64,000 bases of DNA from Eurosta solidaginis (GCF_040869045.1 NC_090319.1:362655739-362719738), one strand, 5' to 3'; shown: positions 1 to 12,170, counted from the stretch's first letter. Translations and numbers: made by a program. The notes: a model not told the origin generated them from the sequence alone.

Positions 1-1130
1 TATTACTTATTGTTTAGATATGTATGTATATATATATGTATGCATGTACGTATAAGGGATGTTTCGCAGCTTCGATGGCTATTCTGAAACGTCGGAACTT
101 TCGACTGACTTAGGCTTATTATGCAGATCGGTTTCGATTTTAGATGTGTAAACATCTCTGCTCACGTTATTGGGGAATACAGAAAGTTATCGTAAGGTAA
201 GTATAGGCGAAAGCGTAATCTTTGTAAGTGGTATAATTTTTGATTATTAAGTAGCCTTGTAGCATAAGGTGTAAACAGTTTACACCTTAGAGTTAATATA
301 GCAAAATAAAACAGCAAATTAAGGAAAAAGAAGGCAAGGAAAGTAAAATCAAATATGCTACTTAAGGTTGAACTGGTGCATTCGTGAGGACCTCACGTAG
401 GCTGACTTTGTTCAGAGTGTTACCAAAAGTTTGCTCAACGACCAAATGAAAACAAAACCCCTAAGGGAAACCAGAACTTATCTTATAAACTAACTTCGTC
501 CTCTTTTCAAATGCTTGAACTTTTCTTAAACTGAAGCTACCTGCTGTTGCGAAATCTGATTTTTGTTCCATTCATAATATCTGGAGTCTTAGTCTAGCGA
601 GGGCAGGGCACGACGGCCGGGTCCACAACTTGTATTTCCTACATCGGTGATCACAGACAAGACCTTGTCTAAAAGGATGTCACACCAGAAGGCAGTTTCA
701 AGTATGAATACCCATCAAGAGCCTACAGTCACCTCTTTTGGATGATAGGAGTAACTTTGTTAGTTGATTCTTGTAAGAGCTGTACATGATATTCGACACC
801 ATGCTGTCGCGTGCTTGGTTCCAAGCATTTCCTGCTTGGTCAATCATGTGGAGCTCTCGCCTCCTTTGAATCTCGCTCTTGTACCTATAACGCAGACCCT
901 ACTCCTTCCATTGCATTGTAACCATCAGTGTACACGTGTATCACCTCGTCTGCTATTTGGGCGCTTTTAATCCAACCTTCCACCTCTATTGTGGCTCAAA
1001 GAGACCCCTAGAGGCACATAAAGGGAACTGGGTAGCCTTTTCGTCCAATATTTGATGACGCTTTACTACTTTGGCCTTATGGTCTTCGCTCAAGCGGTCC
1101 CGATGGAAATTATTGTAAAGTTGTCGATAT
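1..1130. other. Unrecognised intergenic sequence
   Basis: No supported gene. Reading frames are short, and the 68-residue frame at 764-970 has no recognisable domain. The stretch from about 590 to 1090 is less AT-rich than its surroundings and could be a decayed repeat, but I cannot name a family. Confidence 0.4.
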
Positions 1131-1134
1131 GCTA

Positions 1135-1790
1135 TAAAAAAACTATCGAGTTGTAATAAAAATGTATATATTGGCTATCCAAACGTATCGATTTGGTATT
1201 AAAAATCTATGAATTTTTTATTGATTTTTGACAAAAACTGTAAAATTGGTACACGAAGGTTACTGTGACATATTTCTAAATTTCATTTCTTCATCAACTA
1301 CATAGCCTTTCGGGAGCTGAGTTTTGAGCTCGAAGTCTCTCAACATTCACACTTCATACCAGTGCAAAAGCAGATGCCTCTAGCCACTCAGCCATATGAA
1401 TGCTCGATGTGTTATTAAAAATTTATCGAAAAGCTAACGATAGTTTATCGATTTGTAATCGAAAAGTCTTCGATTTGTAGTCATAAAATAATGAATTTGA
1501 TATCCGAATTTATGGAATGTTTTTCAAAAGTTTTCAATCTTTAATCAAACGGTTATCGATTTGTTATCAACAAGTTATCGGATTGTTTTCGAAATTTTGT
1601 TGCCTGTTTATCGCAAAGCTATCGATTTGTTATCAAAATCAATTTGTTATTGAATATTTATTATAAGGGAGTTATTGATTTAATATCAAAAAGTTATCGA
1701 AAACTTAACAACCAGTTTTTCAAGTTCTATCGATTAATCAGCGAAAAGTAAACGATAATTTATCAATATATTCTGAAAAATAAAACGTGC
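1135..1790. repeat. Degenerate TATCGAT-type short repeat tract
   Basis: The segment is built from loosely repeated phrases such as ATCGATTTGTTATC, AAAGTTATCGA and AACGATAGTTTATCG at irregular spacings of about 20-40 bp. The same vocabulary recurs near 32700-32815 and 51541-51700, so this is a dispersed minisatellite-like family rather than chance. It is interrupted by a tRNA-like scrap near 1310-1400. No coding capacity was seen. Confidence 0.55.
1310..1400 (-). repeat. tRNA-like SINE scrap
   Basis: On the minus strand the segment reads GGCTGAGTGGCTAGAGGC, which resembles the box A of class II tRNAs. About 40 bp further on is a weak box-B-like GACTTCGAGCTC. There is no intact tRNA fold, so it is more likely a decayed tRNA-derived SINE than a tRNA gene. 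Confidence 0.3.
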
Positions 1791-1795
1791 CGAGT

Positions 1796-1940
1796 AACTA
1801 ATTGGTGTTCGAACACCGGGCAAAACTGCATCAAAAATTTAGAAACAAGCTTTTTTCAATTTGAAAAAAAGCGGGTTCGCCCCTTTGCAGTGATTTGGAA
1901 AATACTCCGAGTATATTTCTACTATGAAAGGCTTTTCAGT
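1796..1940 (+). repeat. tRNA-derived SINE, 5'-truncated and decayed copy
   Basis: The segment contains the box-B remnant GTTCGAACACCGGGCAAA followed by the body seen in the intact copies at 11291, 31365 and 36221: the AT-rich link, GCGGGTTCGCCCCTTTGCAGTG and CTCCGAGTATATTTCTACTATGAAA. The 5' tRNA-like half and the 3' body are missing. It abuts an RTE-type LINE scrap. Confidence 0.7.
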
Positions 1941-2228
1941 CGGCTCCTTTCGCATAACATGACCTAGCCAGCGAAGCCTTGGGTTTTATTCGCTGCACTA
2001 TCGGCATATCTGCGTAAAGCTCGTAATTATTTCAACTACGATACTCGCCGTCACCATCACGGACTAAACTATAAATCTTAAGGAGAACTTTTCTCTCGAA
2101 CACTCCAAGAGCCATCTAATCTTCTCTCGACACAGTTCATGATTCCGCTCCATACATCAGAACAGCTATGATGAGCGACTTGTAAAGCGTGATTTTTTTC
2201 CATATACTATCTTTTTCGTTCTTATTTG
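1925..2228 (-). pseudogene. RTE-like LINE, C-terminal reverse-transcriptase scrap
   Basis: The minus strand encodes, across several frameshifts and stops, peptides typical of the tail of RTE-type reverse transcriptases: LYKSLIIAVLMYGAES, then FERKVLLKIY and RDGDGEY, then ELYADMPIVQRIK. The order matches the fragments at 9940-11035 and 30385-30779. It is non-functional. The clade is inferred from these peptides only. Confidence 0.6.
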
Positions 2229-2233
2229 GAATT

Positions 2234-2264
2234 ATGAGACTTTTATATTTGTTGCGCAAGATGC
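2234..2264. repeat. 31-bp inverted repeat, left partner
   Basis: These 31 bases are the exact reverse complement of 4761-4791. The pair encloses the DINE-like element at 2771-4533. Sequence similarity does not extend on either side of the 31 bp. Confidence 0.75.
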
Positions 2265-2770
2265 AAAAGTATTATTTGATACTCTTAAGCACTCTTAATC
2301 CCTACTATCTTCTGCTGATAAATATTTAGTACCAAGGTTATAACGTAAGCGCCGATAAAATAAATTTATTACGTTATAATTTTACATTTACTGTGCTACT
2401 CATTTTGTACCTTAACAAGATATATTTATATTTTTCCGATTCCGTTATCGTTATCGTTAAGTCAAACACGAAATCGATTTCGTTAACGGTTAACAACAAC
2501 AACCTCCCTAATACTTAAATACATATATGTGGGTTTGCATTGTATATATTTTCGTTTTCATGTTGTGCAATGCTTGCTTTATGCAAATCAAATTTCTAAA
2601 ATTTATTGTGTATTTCAACTCGATTTTTCTTTTATTTCAATAGTCACTCAAAAATGTAACTTGTGACTTAGTGCCAAACAAAAACCACAATATGCTGTTG
2701 TATGTATCTGTATGTAAGTACATAATGGATACTACATATGTACATAAGAAAACATCAACTATAACAAAAA

Positions 2771-4533
2771 ACAAGTAAGGAAGGTTAAGTTCGGGTGTAA
2801 CCGAACATTACATACTCAGTTGAGAGCTATGGTGACAACATAAGGGAAAATAACCATGTAGGAAAATGAACCGAGGGAAACCCTGGAATGTGTTTGTATG
2901 ACATGTGTATCAAATGAAAGGTGTTAATGAGTTTTTTAAAAGGGAGTAATCCTTAGTTCCATAGGTGGTCGCCTTTTCGAGATATCGCCATAAAGGTGAA
3001 CCAGGGGTGACTCTAGAATGCGTTTGTACGATATGGGTATCAAATGAAAGGTGTTAATGAGTATTTTAAAAGGGCGTGGGGCTTAGTTCTATAGGTGGAC
3101 GCCTTTTCGAGATATCGCCATAAAGGTGGACCAGGGGTGACTGTAGAATGTGTTTGCACGATTTGGGTATCAAATTAAAGGCATTAATGAGAGTTTTAAA
3201 ATTGAGTGGCCCTTAGTTGTATATGTGAAGGCCAGGGTGACCCAGAACATTATCTGTTGGATACCGCTAATTTATTTATATATGTAATACCTGCCAAGAT
3301 TTTAAGGGTTTTTTATTTCGCTCTTCAGAACTTTTTCATTTTCTTCTACTTAATATGGTGGGTGTCACAACCATTTTATAAAGTTTTTTCTAAAGATATA
3401 TTTCGCGTTAATAAAATAATCCAATTACCTTACCATGTTTCATCCCTTTTTTCGTATTTGGTATGTATTATCCCATTTTTTTCATTTTTCATAATTTTCG
3501 ATATCGAAAAAGTGGGCGTGGTCATAGTCGGATTTCGTTCATTTTTTATACCAAGATAAACTGAGTTCAGATAAGTATGTGAACTAAGTTCAGTAAAGAT
3601 ATGTCGATTTTTGCTCAAGTTATCGTGTTAACGGCCATGCGGAAGGACAGACGTACGACTGTGTATAAAAACTGGGCGTGGCATCAACCGATTTCACCCA
3701 TTTTCACAGAAAATAGTTAGCGTCATAAAATCTATGCCCCTACTAAATTTCAAAAGGATTGGTTAATTTTTGTTCGACTTATGGCATTAAAAGCATCCTA
3801 GACAAATTAAATGAAAAAGGGCGGAGCCACCCCCATTTTGAAATTTTCTTTTATTTTTGTATTTTGTTGCACCATATCATTACTGGAGTTGAATGTTGAC
3901 ATAATTTACTTATATACTGTAAAGATATTAACTTTTCTTTTAAAATTTGAATTTAAAAAAAAAAATTTTTTTTAAAGTGGGCGTGGTCGTTCTCCGATTT
4001 TGCTAATTTTTATTAAGCAGACATATAGTAATAAGAGTAACGTTCCTGCCAAATTTCATCATGATATCTTCAACGACTGCTAAATTACAGCTTGCAAAAC
4101 TTTTAAATTACCTTCTTTTAAAAGTGGGCGGTGCCACGCACATTGTCCAAAATTTACTAATTTTCTATCCTGCGTCATAAGTTCAACTCATCTACCTAGT
4201 TTTGTCGCTTTATCTGTCTTTTGTAATGAATTATCGCACTTTTTCGGTTTTTCGAAATTTTCGATATCGAAAAAGTGGGCGTGGTTATAGTCCGATATCG
4301 ATCTGAGATGAGTACTCAGGAACCTACATACCAAATTTCATCAAGATACCTCAAAATTTACTCAAGTTATCGTGTTAACGGACGGACGGACATGGCTCAA
4401 TCAAATTTTTTTTCGATCCTGATTATTTTGATATATGGAAGTCTATATCTATCTCGATTCCTTTATATATGTACAACCAACCGTTATCCAATCAAACTTA
4501 ATATACTCTGTGAGCTCTGCTCAACTGAGTATA
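2771..4533 (-). mobile_element. DINE-1/Helentron-like element with about 3 central tandem units
   Basis: Read on the minus strand, the element starts TATACTCAGTTGAGCAGAGC, carries a short GTCCGTCCGTCC block, passes through several GCCACGCCCAC phrases and about 3 units of a 130-bp central repeat (2880-3230), and ends in the hairpin GTTCGG-TTACAC-CCGAAC followed by CTTACTTGT. The 13-bp ATACTCAGTTGAG at the 5' end recurs inverted just before the 3' hairpin. Subterminal inverted repeats, a GTCC microsatellite, central tandem repeats and a 3' hairpin are the known plan of DINE-1 elements, which are non-autonomous Helentrons. There is no transposase or Rep/helicase frame. Six further copies lie in this window. 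Confidence 0.75.
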
Positions 4534-5330
4534 AAAAAAAAAAATAGTAACTTCAACCAGTTTGCTTTTAATTCAACACACAGCAACAACAAAAATGCCA
4601 GTTTTTTATGACCATGCAAAAATTTAATGTATTCCACATACGTGCTCATAAAGATTAAGGAGTACTCCAATGTTAGAAAAAACTTTAAATAAAAACTAAC
4701 CGAAGCTTTACCAATCGCCGAGATAGCGAATTTTTTAAATGGTTGACTAGCCGGACCTGCGCATCTTGCGCAACAAATATAAAAGTCTCATATCAAATAT
4801 CCACACAAATCAGCTGTTCTATCGTTCAGTCATTTATCAATGAAAATGTAAACGCGCTTGCCCTGCCATATGGCGAATGTTAGCAACTGCCGGCAATGCA
4901 GTGTTAGTTCTAATCAAATATTCACATTAGTGCCATAGTAAAAATAGATTACTTTGTGTGGACACAATAGTTTATTTTTAACAAATTATTTTAATAAAAT
5001 ATAGCTAAACAAAAGTACCACGACTAATAATACCCAAAGCTCGCTAATAGCATGAATCCCAATCTTTACAACCAAAACTTTATTTATAGATTTGTATTTC
5101 AAATAAGCGCGAAAAAGGGACCTGCACATAGAAACAGCAATTAAAAATATTATAAGATTCTGCAAATTAATCGTTTATGAAAAGCTGTCCTAACAAAATT
5201 CTGACCACAGATTACCGCGTAACATGCGTAAGTTGAAAGAAGTCGCTTTGCATTAAAAAAATTTTTTAATTATTACTTGATGGGTCCCTATTTTTAGGTG
5301 TAAGCATACCCAAGAGACGTTCTCTTCTCA
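4534..5330. other. Unrecognised AT-rich sequence
   Basis: No supported gene. It contains the right partner (4761-4791) of the 31-bp inverted repeat. Confidence 0.4.
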
Positions 5331-5665
5331 AAAAATAACACCCCTCCTTCTTACTTCCTTCGATTTTTCACTTCTCCTTAATACTCCAGTCCTTCTTGTA
5401 TTCCCTCTGTTGCGCCATCTATCTCACAGTCCTTCTTCTCTCCCCCTCCCGTCTTCTTCACCCTTTCCTCTCCCTCCCCCTCTCGCTCTCACTCTTTCTT
5501 TTCCTTTCATTCACCCTCTCCGTCTCCATCTCATTTCCCCTCTCCCTCACGCTCTTCCTATCCTTCTTCCTCTTCAACTCGCTCTCCACATCTTTATCCC
5601 TCTACACATACTCTCCCTTTCCACACCCCTTCCACTCCTACGTACACTTCACAGAATCATCGGTG
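5331..5665 (+). repeat. Polypyrimidine (CT-rich) low-complexity tract
   Basis: About 330 bp of almost pure C and T on the plus strand, with irregular CTCTCC, CTTTCC and TCCCTC blocks. A similar tract lies at 58140-58345 inside the repeat that splits the gypsy 3' LTR, so it may be part of a dispersed repeat. The overlapping Ser/Leu/Pro-rich frames are a composition artefact. Confidence 0.7.
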
Positions 5666-8600
5666 CCATTTTAGGAAGTTTATGCAGAGACGCGTGCTAT
5701 AACATTTGAGTGGAGTACTTTGTGAAGTCTCGAGTAGGGTACACATCAGCCATATGGTCTAAGTATTTCTTGCACGATATAAGCTTATTCACTGCGTGCG
5801 CATATGTCGGTGAATGTTTGCGTTATAAATAGTATGGGACAAAGCGCTGTTTTCATTTTGTATGAATGCTAGCGCAGAATTTGTTATATTTGTTCACTTT
5901 TTATTACATCAACAAAACCCGCAAGTGGGTTAGTGCGTTCTCATATGTAAAATGTAAATATTAACAACTTTGGCAACAACAACAAAAAAACACAGAATAT
6001 CCTGTAAAGTTGTTGTTCCTAAATGTATACCCAGTAGAACGCTTTTCAATAAAGCTCTGCCACCACAAACGAATCGATGTATATCAATATGTGTCCGCAT
6101 AAGGCTGCTTTGCCATATTATACACCAAATAGTGCATAACCAAGTACAAGTGTGAATACTTATTATCTCAAGAATGACTATACTTTATATCTCATATAAA
6201 CTTTTACCCAGCGTATTTTACTACAGCTTAACCTAGAACTTAACATTGTGGCCCACGTTCTATCAAAAGGTTATCGAACTTTAGACAGACACTTAAACAG
6301 CTGTGTCAAATGATATATAGAACAACACCGACTGCTAATTCACGATTGGGAGTGCTTTTTAGAATTGTTTCCTAAAAAAAAACTTTTTATAAAGTATTGT
6401 GATGTCGCTTTCCTTAGGTTCAGCCAGGTCCTTCAGTGTGTTAGACGAGCGCACAACGACAGCGGACTCAAACCATTCTATGCCAAAGGTAATTTGTGAA
6501 GAGCTATATCGCGCCAAAACAAGCCTTTACTTGGTTATCCAATTGAGTGCGTATGCTGGTAATTTCGATATTACTGGCTTTGTAAGCTCAAAAGTTTCTG
6601 GGTATTTGAAAATATTTAGTAGTTCCGTCCCCTCACTAAGGTAGGCACCTTGTCGAAAGTGTGAAGCTTAGCCGAACTCCATAGCGCCCGATTATGTGGC
6701 TGGGCTGTTAAGAACTGTGACCAAGGATTGCCAACCCCCTTAACCAGGGTGTTATGAATACTGGTGCATTGGATGACTTGCAGCCATAGGACATATTTGG
6801 CTGTATTTCAACGGAGCCTTCTCGATATCGGACCGCGTCGAAAAGTTACGATAGGTGTACAGTAAGAGTAAGGAAAGCTGCAGTGGCGTCGCTTCTTTTA
6901 CCCATATTTAATATAAGACCGCTAACCCCGCCTTGTTTGGCAGGTTGTTATACGACCAATATTACAAACATCCTACGGTAATAAGGAGAATGAGTTAGAA
7001 AGAACGGGGTATCAATACTAGGAAGGTAGAAGCATTAAGCGTTGCGTCGTACACTTGGAGGGAAAGAAGTGGAAATTCAGCGAGCTTCGTAAAGGAACTG
7101 AAGGGGAACGCAAAGGGAGAATCAGAGTAAAAGTGCTCTGTCGCATTACCGTGTAGCTCTAAGAATTTTCTAATTCTTGAGAGCGCTTGGATTGAGCCCG
7201 TGAGGCGATAGAAGTAGGTCGAAGGTAGTTAAGGATTTATGCTCAAACAAACTTCCGTTACTTCAACTGGTACGATTAGAAGAAAGCGCCGAACGGAAAA
7301 ATTAAGAAGCAAGTTCCAGATGACAAGACGTTCTTGAAGTAGTTCACAAATCAAGACCAGAGTGTTTATAAAATGCGAAAGATGGATTTTAAAAATATTT
7401 TACTGAGCATACGTACTCTAAAAAGAATTCTGGAAAAGTAGGCGGTGACACGCCCTCTACTAGAAAAAATTAAAACTCGCTAAAAGTCCATGATTACTGC
7501 AATGAGTGAATAAGTTTACGGGTTGGAGTAGAACAATTATTGATTGGGGGTAAAGCGAAACTGTGTTGGACAGGAATGAAAGGGAGAAATGGAACAAAAG
7601 GTAGGTGGGGATGGAAATAAAGGCAAAACAACCTTCGGACAGTACAAGCACAAAAATTTTTGTATAAGTATTTTGCAAGCTTAGTACTGTGATGTGAACA
7701 AAACTCTTATGCCTGCAGTTCTAGAAAAACTGGGTATAAAAGTGGAAAAGTGAAAAAATGGTTTCTTTTTTCTCACCGCACCCACAGTCGCTCTAGTTAT
7801 CCACACCGTGTTTGAGTTAGAGTTTGTATTTCACGTCCGTTAGCAATTTACTCCAGCAATATTTATGAGTGAATATGTGTATGTCCGATTTCACATGTCA
7901 CATCATCCGCTACACTCCTACGAAATTCGTTATTGTTTTCTTGCACCCGTTTTGATTTTTTTTTCTCCCTTCAGTTCTTTTTCGTTTGTATGAATCGTCG
8001 TCGACAGCTGCTGCTCCCCAAAGGACAAGTGTGTGTAGTTTAAAACATACATATGGACATGGGAAACTCGCATGCTCTCCCAACTTGCTTATATTTGAAC
8101 CTTGTCCGACCGCATGGCGTGTTTCCATCTTGCAATTTGTCGTTGTCATCATCATCGGCCCGCCACATGGAAAAATATGTCACAGCAGTGTGGTTATGTG
8201 GTTATGGACAATGGTTAGGGTTTTCAATCCTTTTTACCCTTTCTATTTACATATGTTTAGCTATTTTATTATAACTCGTCTGGCGAATGTAATGCGTTGC
8301 TCTAATCGAAATTGAAAATGGCACAGATTTATTGTCAATTTATTCAAAACTGTTTAGAGATTTAGATAAACAATCTGAATGAATTAGATACTCAGAGTAG
8401 AGGGTTGTGTGGAATGGAAACCTCGTTTTGTTGTCAAGAAAAACTAAAAAGGTTGTGTCTTAAGTTGCTTTTGTTTGGTGGGGGAAGTTAGAGATTTGTA
8501 AAATAATTAACTCGCTTTGAAAGGTGTCACTCAAAAGTACAGAAAAGCGGCGCTTATATATGTGTCACTAATTTTTGGTAAACTCCTGCAAACTCGTCTC

Positions 8601-8880
8601 TTCTTGAGGTAATTTGAAACTTAATAAATGTAAGTTTAGAGGTTTGTAGTCAGGCAGATATTTGTACCTTATAGACTTATGTAGCATTTATTATGCCCCT
8701 TAATCGAATGTTCGATTGTCAAAGGGTGTAGCGGAAATGTGCCCCCAGATAGTAACCTATATCGGAGGTTATGTTTCAAAAACTACTCGACGAACAAACT
8801 CTATCAGGACCGGCTTGCCCTTTGACCTGGATATATTAAGCAAAATATGCGTATCATTTAACTAGACATCTTACCCATTT
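5666..8880. other. Long stretch with no recognised feature
   Basis: Frames longer than 60 codons occur (5970, 6399, 7986 on plus; 7460 and 7910 on minus) but overlap each other and show no domain, codon signature or homologue I recognise. The segment from about 6650 to 7450 is less AT-rich and could be an old repeat or non-coding host DNA. Confidence 0.4.
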
Positions 8881-8886
8881 TTTTTT

Positions 8887-9680
8887 ATACCTTTCATGAA
8901 CATGAAATGGTATATTAACTTTGGTTAAATATAGAATATAGACTCACCATTAAGTATACCGAATTGGTCAGGACGACGAACTGAGTTGATATAGCCATGT
9001 CCGTCTGTCCGCCCGTCCGTCTGTCTGTTTGAACGCAAACTAGTCCCTCAAATTTTGAGATATCTCAATGAAATTTGGTACAAGGATGTATTTTTGTATT
9101 ATATTAGACATTTGTCGGATCCGATAGGATCGGACCACTATAACATATATCTCCCATACAACCGATCGTTCAGATAAGACGATTTTGGTCATTTTTGCCG
9201 CAAATTAGAAAGTATAAAAGTAAAACCCGGTGATATATATTTTAATATATCATATAAGATATCCTGAAAAAATCACTTTTATATATTTTAATATATCATA
9301 GAAGATTCTCTGAAAATATCACTTTGATCGCAGCTATATATATTACATATCCCATACAACCGACCATTCAGATAGAAAGATTTTTGGCAATTTCTCCCTT
9401 AATTTCCAATATAAAAACGTTAAACTTGGTGATATTTATTCTAATATATCATAGAAGATTTCATGAAAAAATCATTTCGATCGGAGCTATATATAATATA
9501 TATCCCATACAACCGATCGTTCAGATAAGGGGGTTTTTTCCATTTTTTATTTTATATTTATCTTAAAAATCGTTTAGGTATGTACATCTGTTCACTATAT
9601 ATTTCTTATCTTATACATCCCATTATTTGAAGATTACGAATGGGATAACGTTATCGTTCACCCCCATTCATGAAAGGTAT
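8887..9680 (+). mobile_element. Second DINE-like family, 794 bp, perfect 14-bp terminal inverted repeat
   Basis: The element begins ATACCTTTCATGAA (8887-8900) and ends with its exact inverse TTCATGAAAGGTAT (9667-9680). Like the main DINE family it has a GTCCGTCTGTCC-rich block near the 5' end (9000-9030), then AGATATCTCAATGAAATTTG. The phrase CCCATACAACCGA followed by TTCAGATA recurs three times (about 9154, 9352 and 9508), marking internal repeats. There is no coding frame with a domain. It is probably a non-autonomous Helentron relative with different termini; a TIR transposon cannot be excluded because no clear target duplication is visible. Confidence 0.6.
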
Positions 9681-9939
9681 GAAGTCAGCAGAAGACAGTC
9701 CCGTCCTTACTATATTTTTAATTTTAGAAATATATTTCTCATTAGAAATGTTAAAAGACAAAAATATAAAACTATTTTTTTCACGATCCCTGAGAGTTAA
9801 AATAACGAACAAAATATATGTTAGTCGCCTTAATGTCCCCTCTTGCTCAAAGAAAGTATGCGAGTAAAGAACTTTCCATTTTATTACAGTAATTCTTTTC
9901 AAAAATCTCACTGTGGAGAGTGACTGCGTTTGAACTTAC

Positions 9940-11035
9940 TGGACTATTTTGGCACTCGCCGTCGGCAACGCGTAGAGGTCCATAAATCTGTCGAAGAAAT
10001 TTTCTCTCGGATACTCGTAGCCGCTTCATGTGAAGTTGCCATGGACCATGCTTCTGCACCATATAGCAGGACGGCTACGATAAGTGATTTGTAGATCATG
10101 ATTTTCGTTTGCCGAGAGATAACTCTACTTTTCAGTTTCCTACCTAGTCCAAAGTAGCATTTATTGGCAAGAATGATTTTTCGCTGGATTTCATAGCTGA
10201 TGTTGTTGTTTTTGTTAGTGCTGGATACCAAATAAAAGAAGTCTTCTACTATATCGATATTATGGTTGCCAACAGAAGCGTCGTTGCCAAGGCGCAAATG
10301 AGCTCTTTGTCCAATGCCAGCTATTACTTCGCTTTGTCCTCTACTTTGCAGTAAGCAGAACTTACGGCGCAGGTATTCAGGCCGATGACATCAATGTCAT
10401 CAGCATATGCCAGTAATTGCATGTTTTTATAGAATATTTTTCCAGAGCGGTTAAGGTCTGCAGCTACATAATATAATTTTCTGCAGCATCAAATTGAATG
10501 AAGGGCACGATATGGATTCACCTCGTCTGTTACTTAGTTTAGTTTTGAACGTCTCGTAGTGGTCCTTTCCAATTCTGACTGAGCTGATAGTGCGTTACTC
10601 AAAGTCATTTTGCACAGTCGTATAAGTTTTGCTGGGAAACCTAATTCAGACATAGCGGCATATAGGCAGCTCCTTTTCGTGCTTTCGAAGGTGGTTCTAA
10701 ATCTACGAAGAGTTGATGTGTGTCAATTCTTTTTTCGCGTTTTTCTTTTTTCCAAGATTTGGTGTATTTTGAAAGGCTGGTCAATTATATTTTTACCAGG
10801 TCTGAAACCGCAGTGATAAGGCCCAGTTTCCCGATTCAAGGTGTGCTTCAATCTTTCGCAAAAAACACTCGGACATGCACACGTATTTTGTAAAGAAGCT
10901 GATGTATGCGCCTTACCAACTCGCCTAAGGCGTTGTTGCTTTTTAATCTGGTTATTGCTATTTTGACTTCGTCATAATCGGGTGGGTGGACATTACCTTC
11001 ATCATCATCGATTGCGGCATTGGATATTACGGATA
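9940..11035 (-). pseudogene. RTE-like LINE reverse transcriptase, internally deleted and frameshifted
   Basis: Minus-strand translation across several frames gives, in order, PDYDEVKIAITRLKSNNA (finger), YHCGFRPGKNIIDQPF, LGFPAKLIRLCKMTLSN, the catalytic LLAYADDIDVIG with an intact YADD box (codons at 10396-10407), then SYEIQRKIILANKCYFGL, YKSLIVAVLLYGAEAW and FLRQIYGPLR. This is the motif order of RTE-type reverse transcriptases. Part between the finger and GFRPG motifs is deleted, and the 3' end is lost near 9940. There is no endonuclease domain. The longest open part is 9944-10297. Confidence 0.75.
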
Positions 11036-11290
11036 TAGTTTTGTTTAACTATCAGGTTAGAACCAGGTAGTTAGATATCAGGTATGAACAGAATGCAGTC
11101 CACTATTTTGCAAGCGTAAATTATGGAATCTAGCGTGAGTCCTCAATTTGCCTCATAGTTGAGCAATGTTTTACCATATCTTACTTAGGCCCTGTTTTTC
11201 ATTGCAAGTTCAACTCAGTTTGTCAGTTAAACTACGCTAAAACTTATTCTGCAGTTTTTCAGTCTAATTTAACTGAAGTTTAAGCTGAGA

Positions 11291-11640
11291 AATTTGCGGC
11301 CACCGTGGCGTGATGGTAGCGTGCTCCGCCTATCACACCGTATGCCCTGGGTTCAACTCCCGGGCAAAGCAACATCAAAATTTTAGAAATAAGATTTTTC
11401 AATTAGAAGCAAATTTTTCTAAGCGGGGTCGCCCCTCGGCAGTGTCTGGCAAGCGCTCCGATTGTATTTCTGCCATGAAAAGCTCTCAGTGAAAACTCAT
11501 CTGCCTTGCAGATGCCGTTCGGAGTCGGCATAAAACATGTAGGTAGGGAAAAATCAAGAGGAGCACGACGCAAATTGGAAGAGAAGCTCGGCCTTAGATC
11601 TCTTCGGAGGTTATCGCGCCTTACATTTATTTATTTTTTT
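11291..11640 (+). repeat. tRNA-derived SINE with 12-bp target-site duplication
   Basis: The head GGCCACCGTGGCGTGATGG then TAGCGTGCTCCGCC reads like a tRNA with box A. GGGTTCAACTCCCGGGC gives a good box B. The anticodon-arm region resembles tRNA-Gly(GCC), an inference. The body follows and the tail is ACATTTATTTATTTTTT. TTTAAGCTGAGA stands just before the head (11279-11290) and 11 of its bases return right after the tail (11641-11651), which is a target-site duplication. Pol III transcription and LINE-driven mobility are known for such SINEs. Confidence 0.85.
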
Positions 11641-12004
11641 TTAAGCTGAGATTAAGCGGCCAATATGGTAGGGTTACACTCTAGTTAACCTATCAGTTAT
11701 TTGCGTTCATTCGAAATGGCGTCAAATATACCCAACAGCATTTAGGCTTGAGTACCATTACGGATCATGTTGATAACTAGGCATACTTCTAAAATATCAA
11801 GAGTTGTTTCGAAATAGTGGCTCAACTCGAGAATCATAGCGTACACAGCAAAAGACAGAATTTTTTATAAAGAAAAAAATGCTATTACTGAAGTTGAAAA
11901 ATGTAATTCCCAACTTGTGGTTCTCTTACTGGACTAAAATGTAAGATTCCAAACTACAGTATTTTCACCAAAATTAAATAAAATATGTATAATTTATTTG
12001 ACTT

Positions 12005-12170
12005 ATTTTTTTTTTTTTGTTCATATTCCGACAGGGTGGATAAATGATGTATATTGGAACGATTTTCCGTCATCCCTTGTCAAATTTGGTTTTGAGACGA
12101 ACCTGTTTCGGCGTTATGCCACCATCAGTGTCGATTTTCGTTCTCTAATTAATTTTGATTAATTACGCTT
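12005..12170 (-). mobile_element. Possible Penelope-like terminal remnant with hammerhead-like core
   Basis: On the minus strand, 12106-12128 reads CTGATGG, a short GGC/GCC stem-loop, then GAAA. This resembles a hammerhead core (CTGANGA, stem II, GAAA) with the last A changed to G. Penelope-like elements are known to carry such motifs at their ends, and the elements at 25372-27541 show the same arrangement. No coding sequence accompanies it, so the call is tentative. Confidence 0.3.

Noticed and set aside
5396..5709. Overlapping 92- and 99-codon frames rich in Ser, Leu and Pro
   Set aside because: They lie on a polypyrimidine tract in two frames at once. Composition explains them, and a similar tract occurs inside a repeat at 58140-58345.
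7986..8315. 109-codon plus-strand frame and the opposing 81-codon frame
   Set aside because: They overlap on both strands, have no recognised domain and sit in unassigned sequence. I have no positive evidence of coding.
8887..9680. Tc1/mariner-type element because of its 14-bp terminal inverted repeats
   Set aside because: No TA duplication and no transposase are visible. The GTCC-rich block and AGATATCTCAATGAAATTTG phrase group it better with DINE-like repeats.
11291..11380. tRNA-Gly gene
   Set aside because: The head resembles a tRNA with boxes A and B but continues into a shared 250-bp body and A/T-rich tail. It has a target-site duplication and several copies, so it is a SINE.
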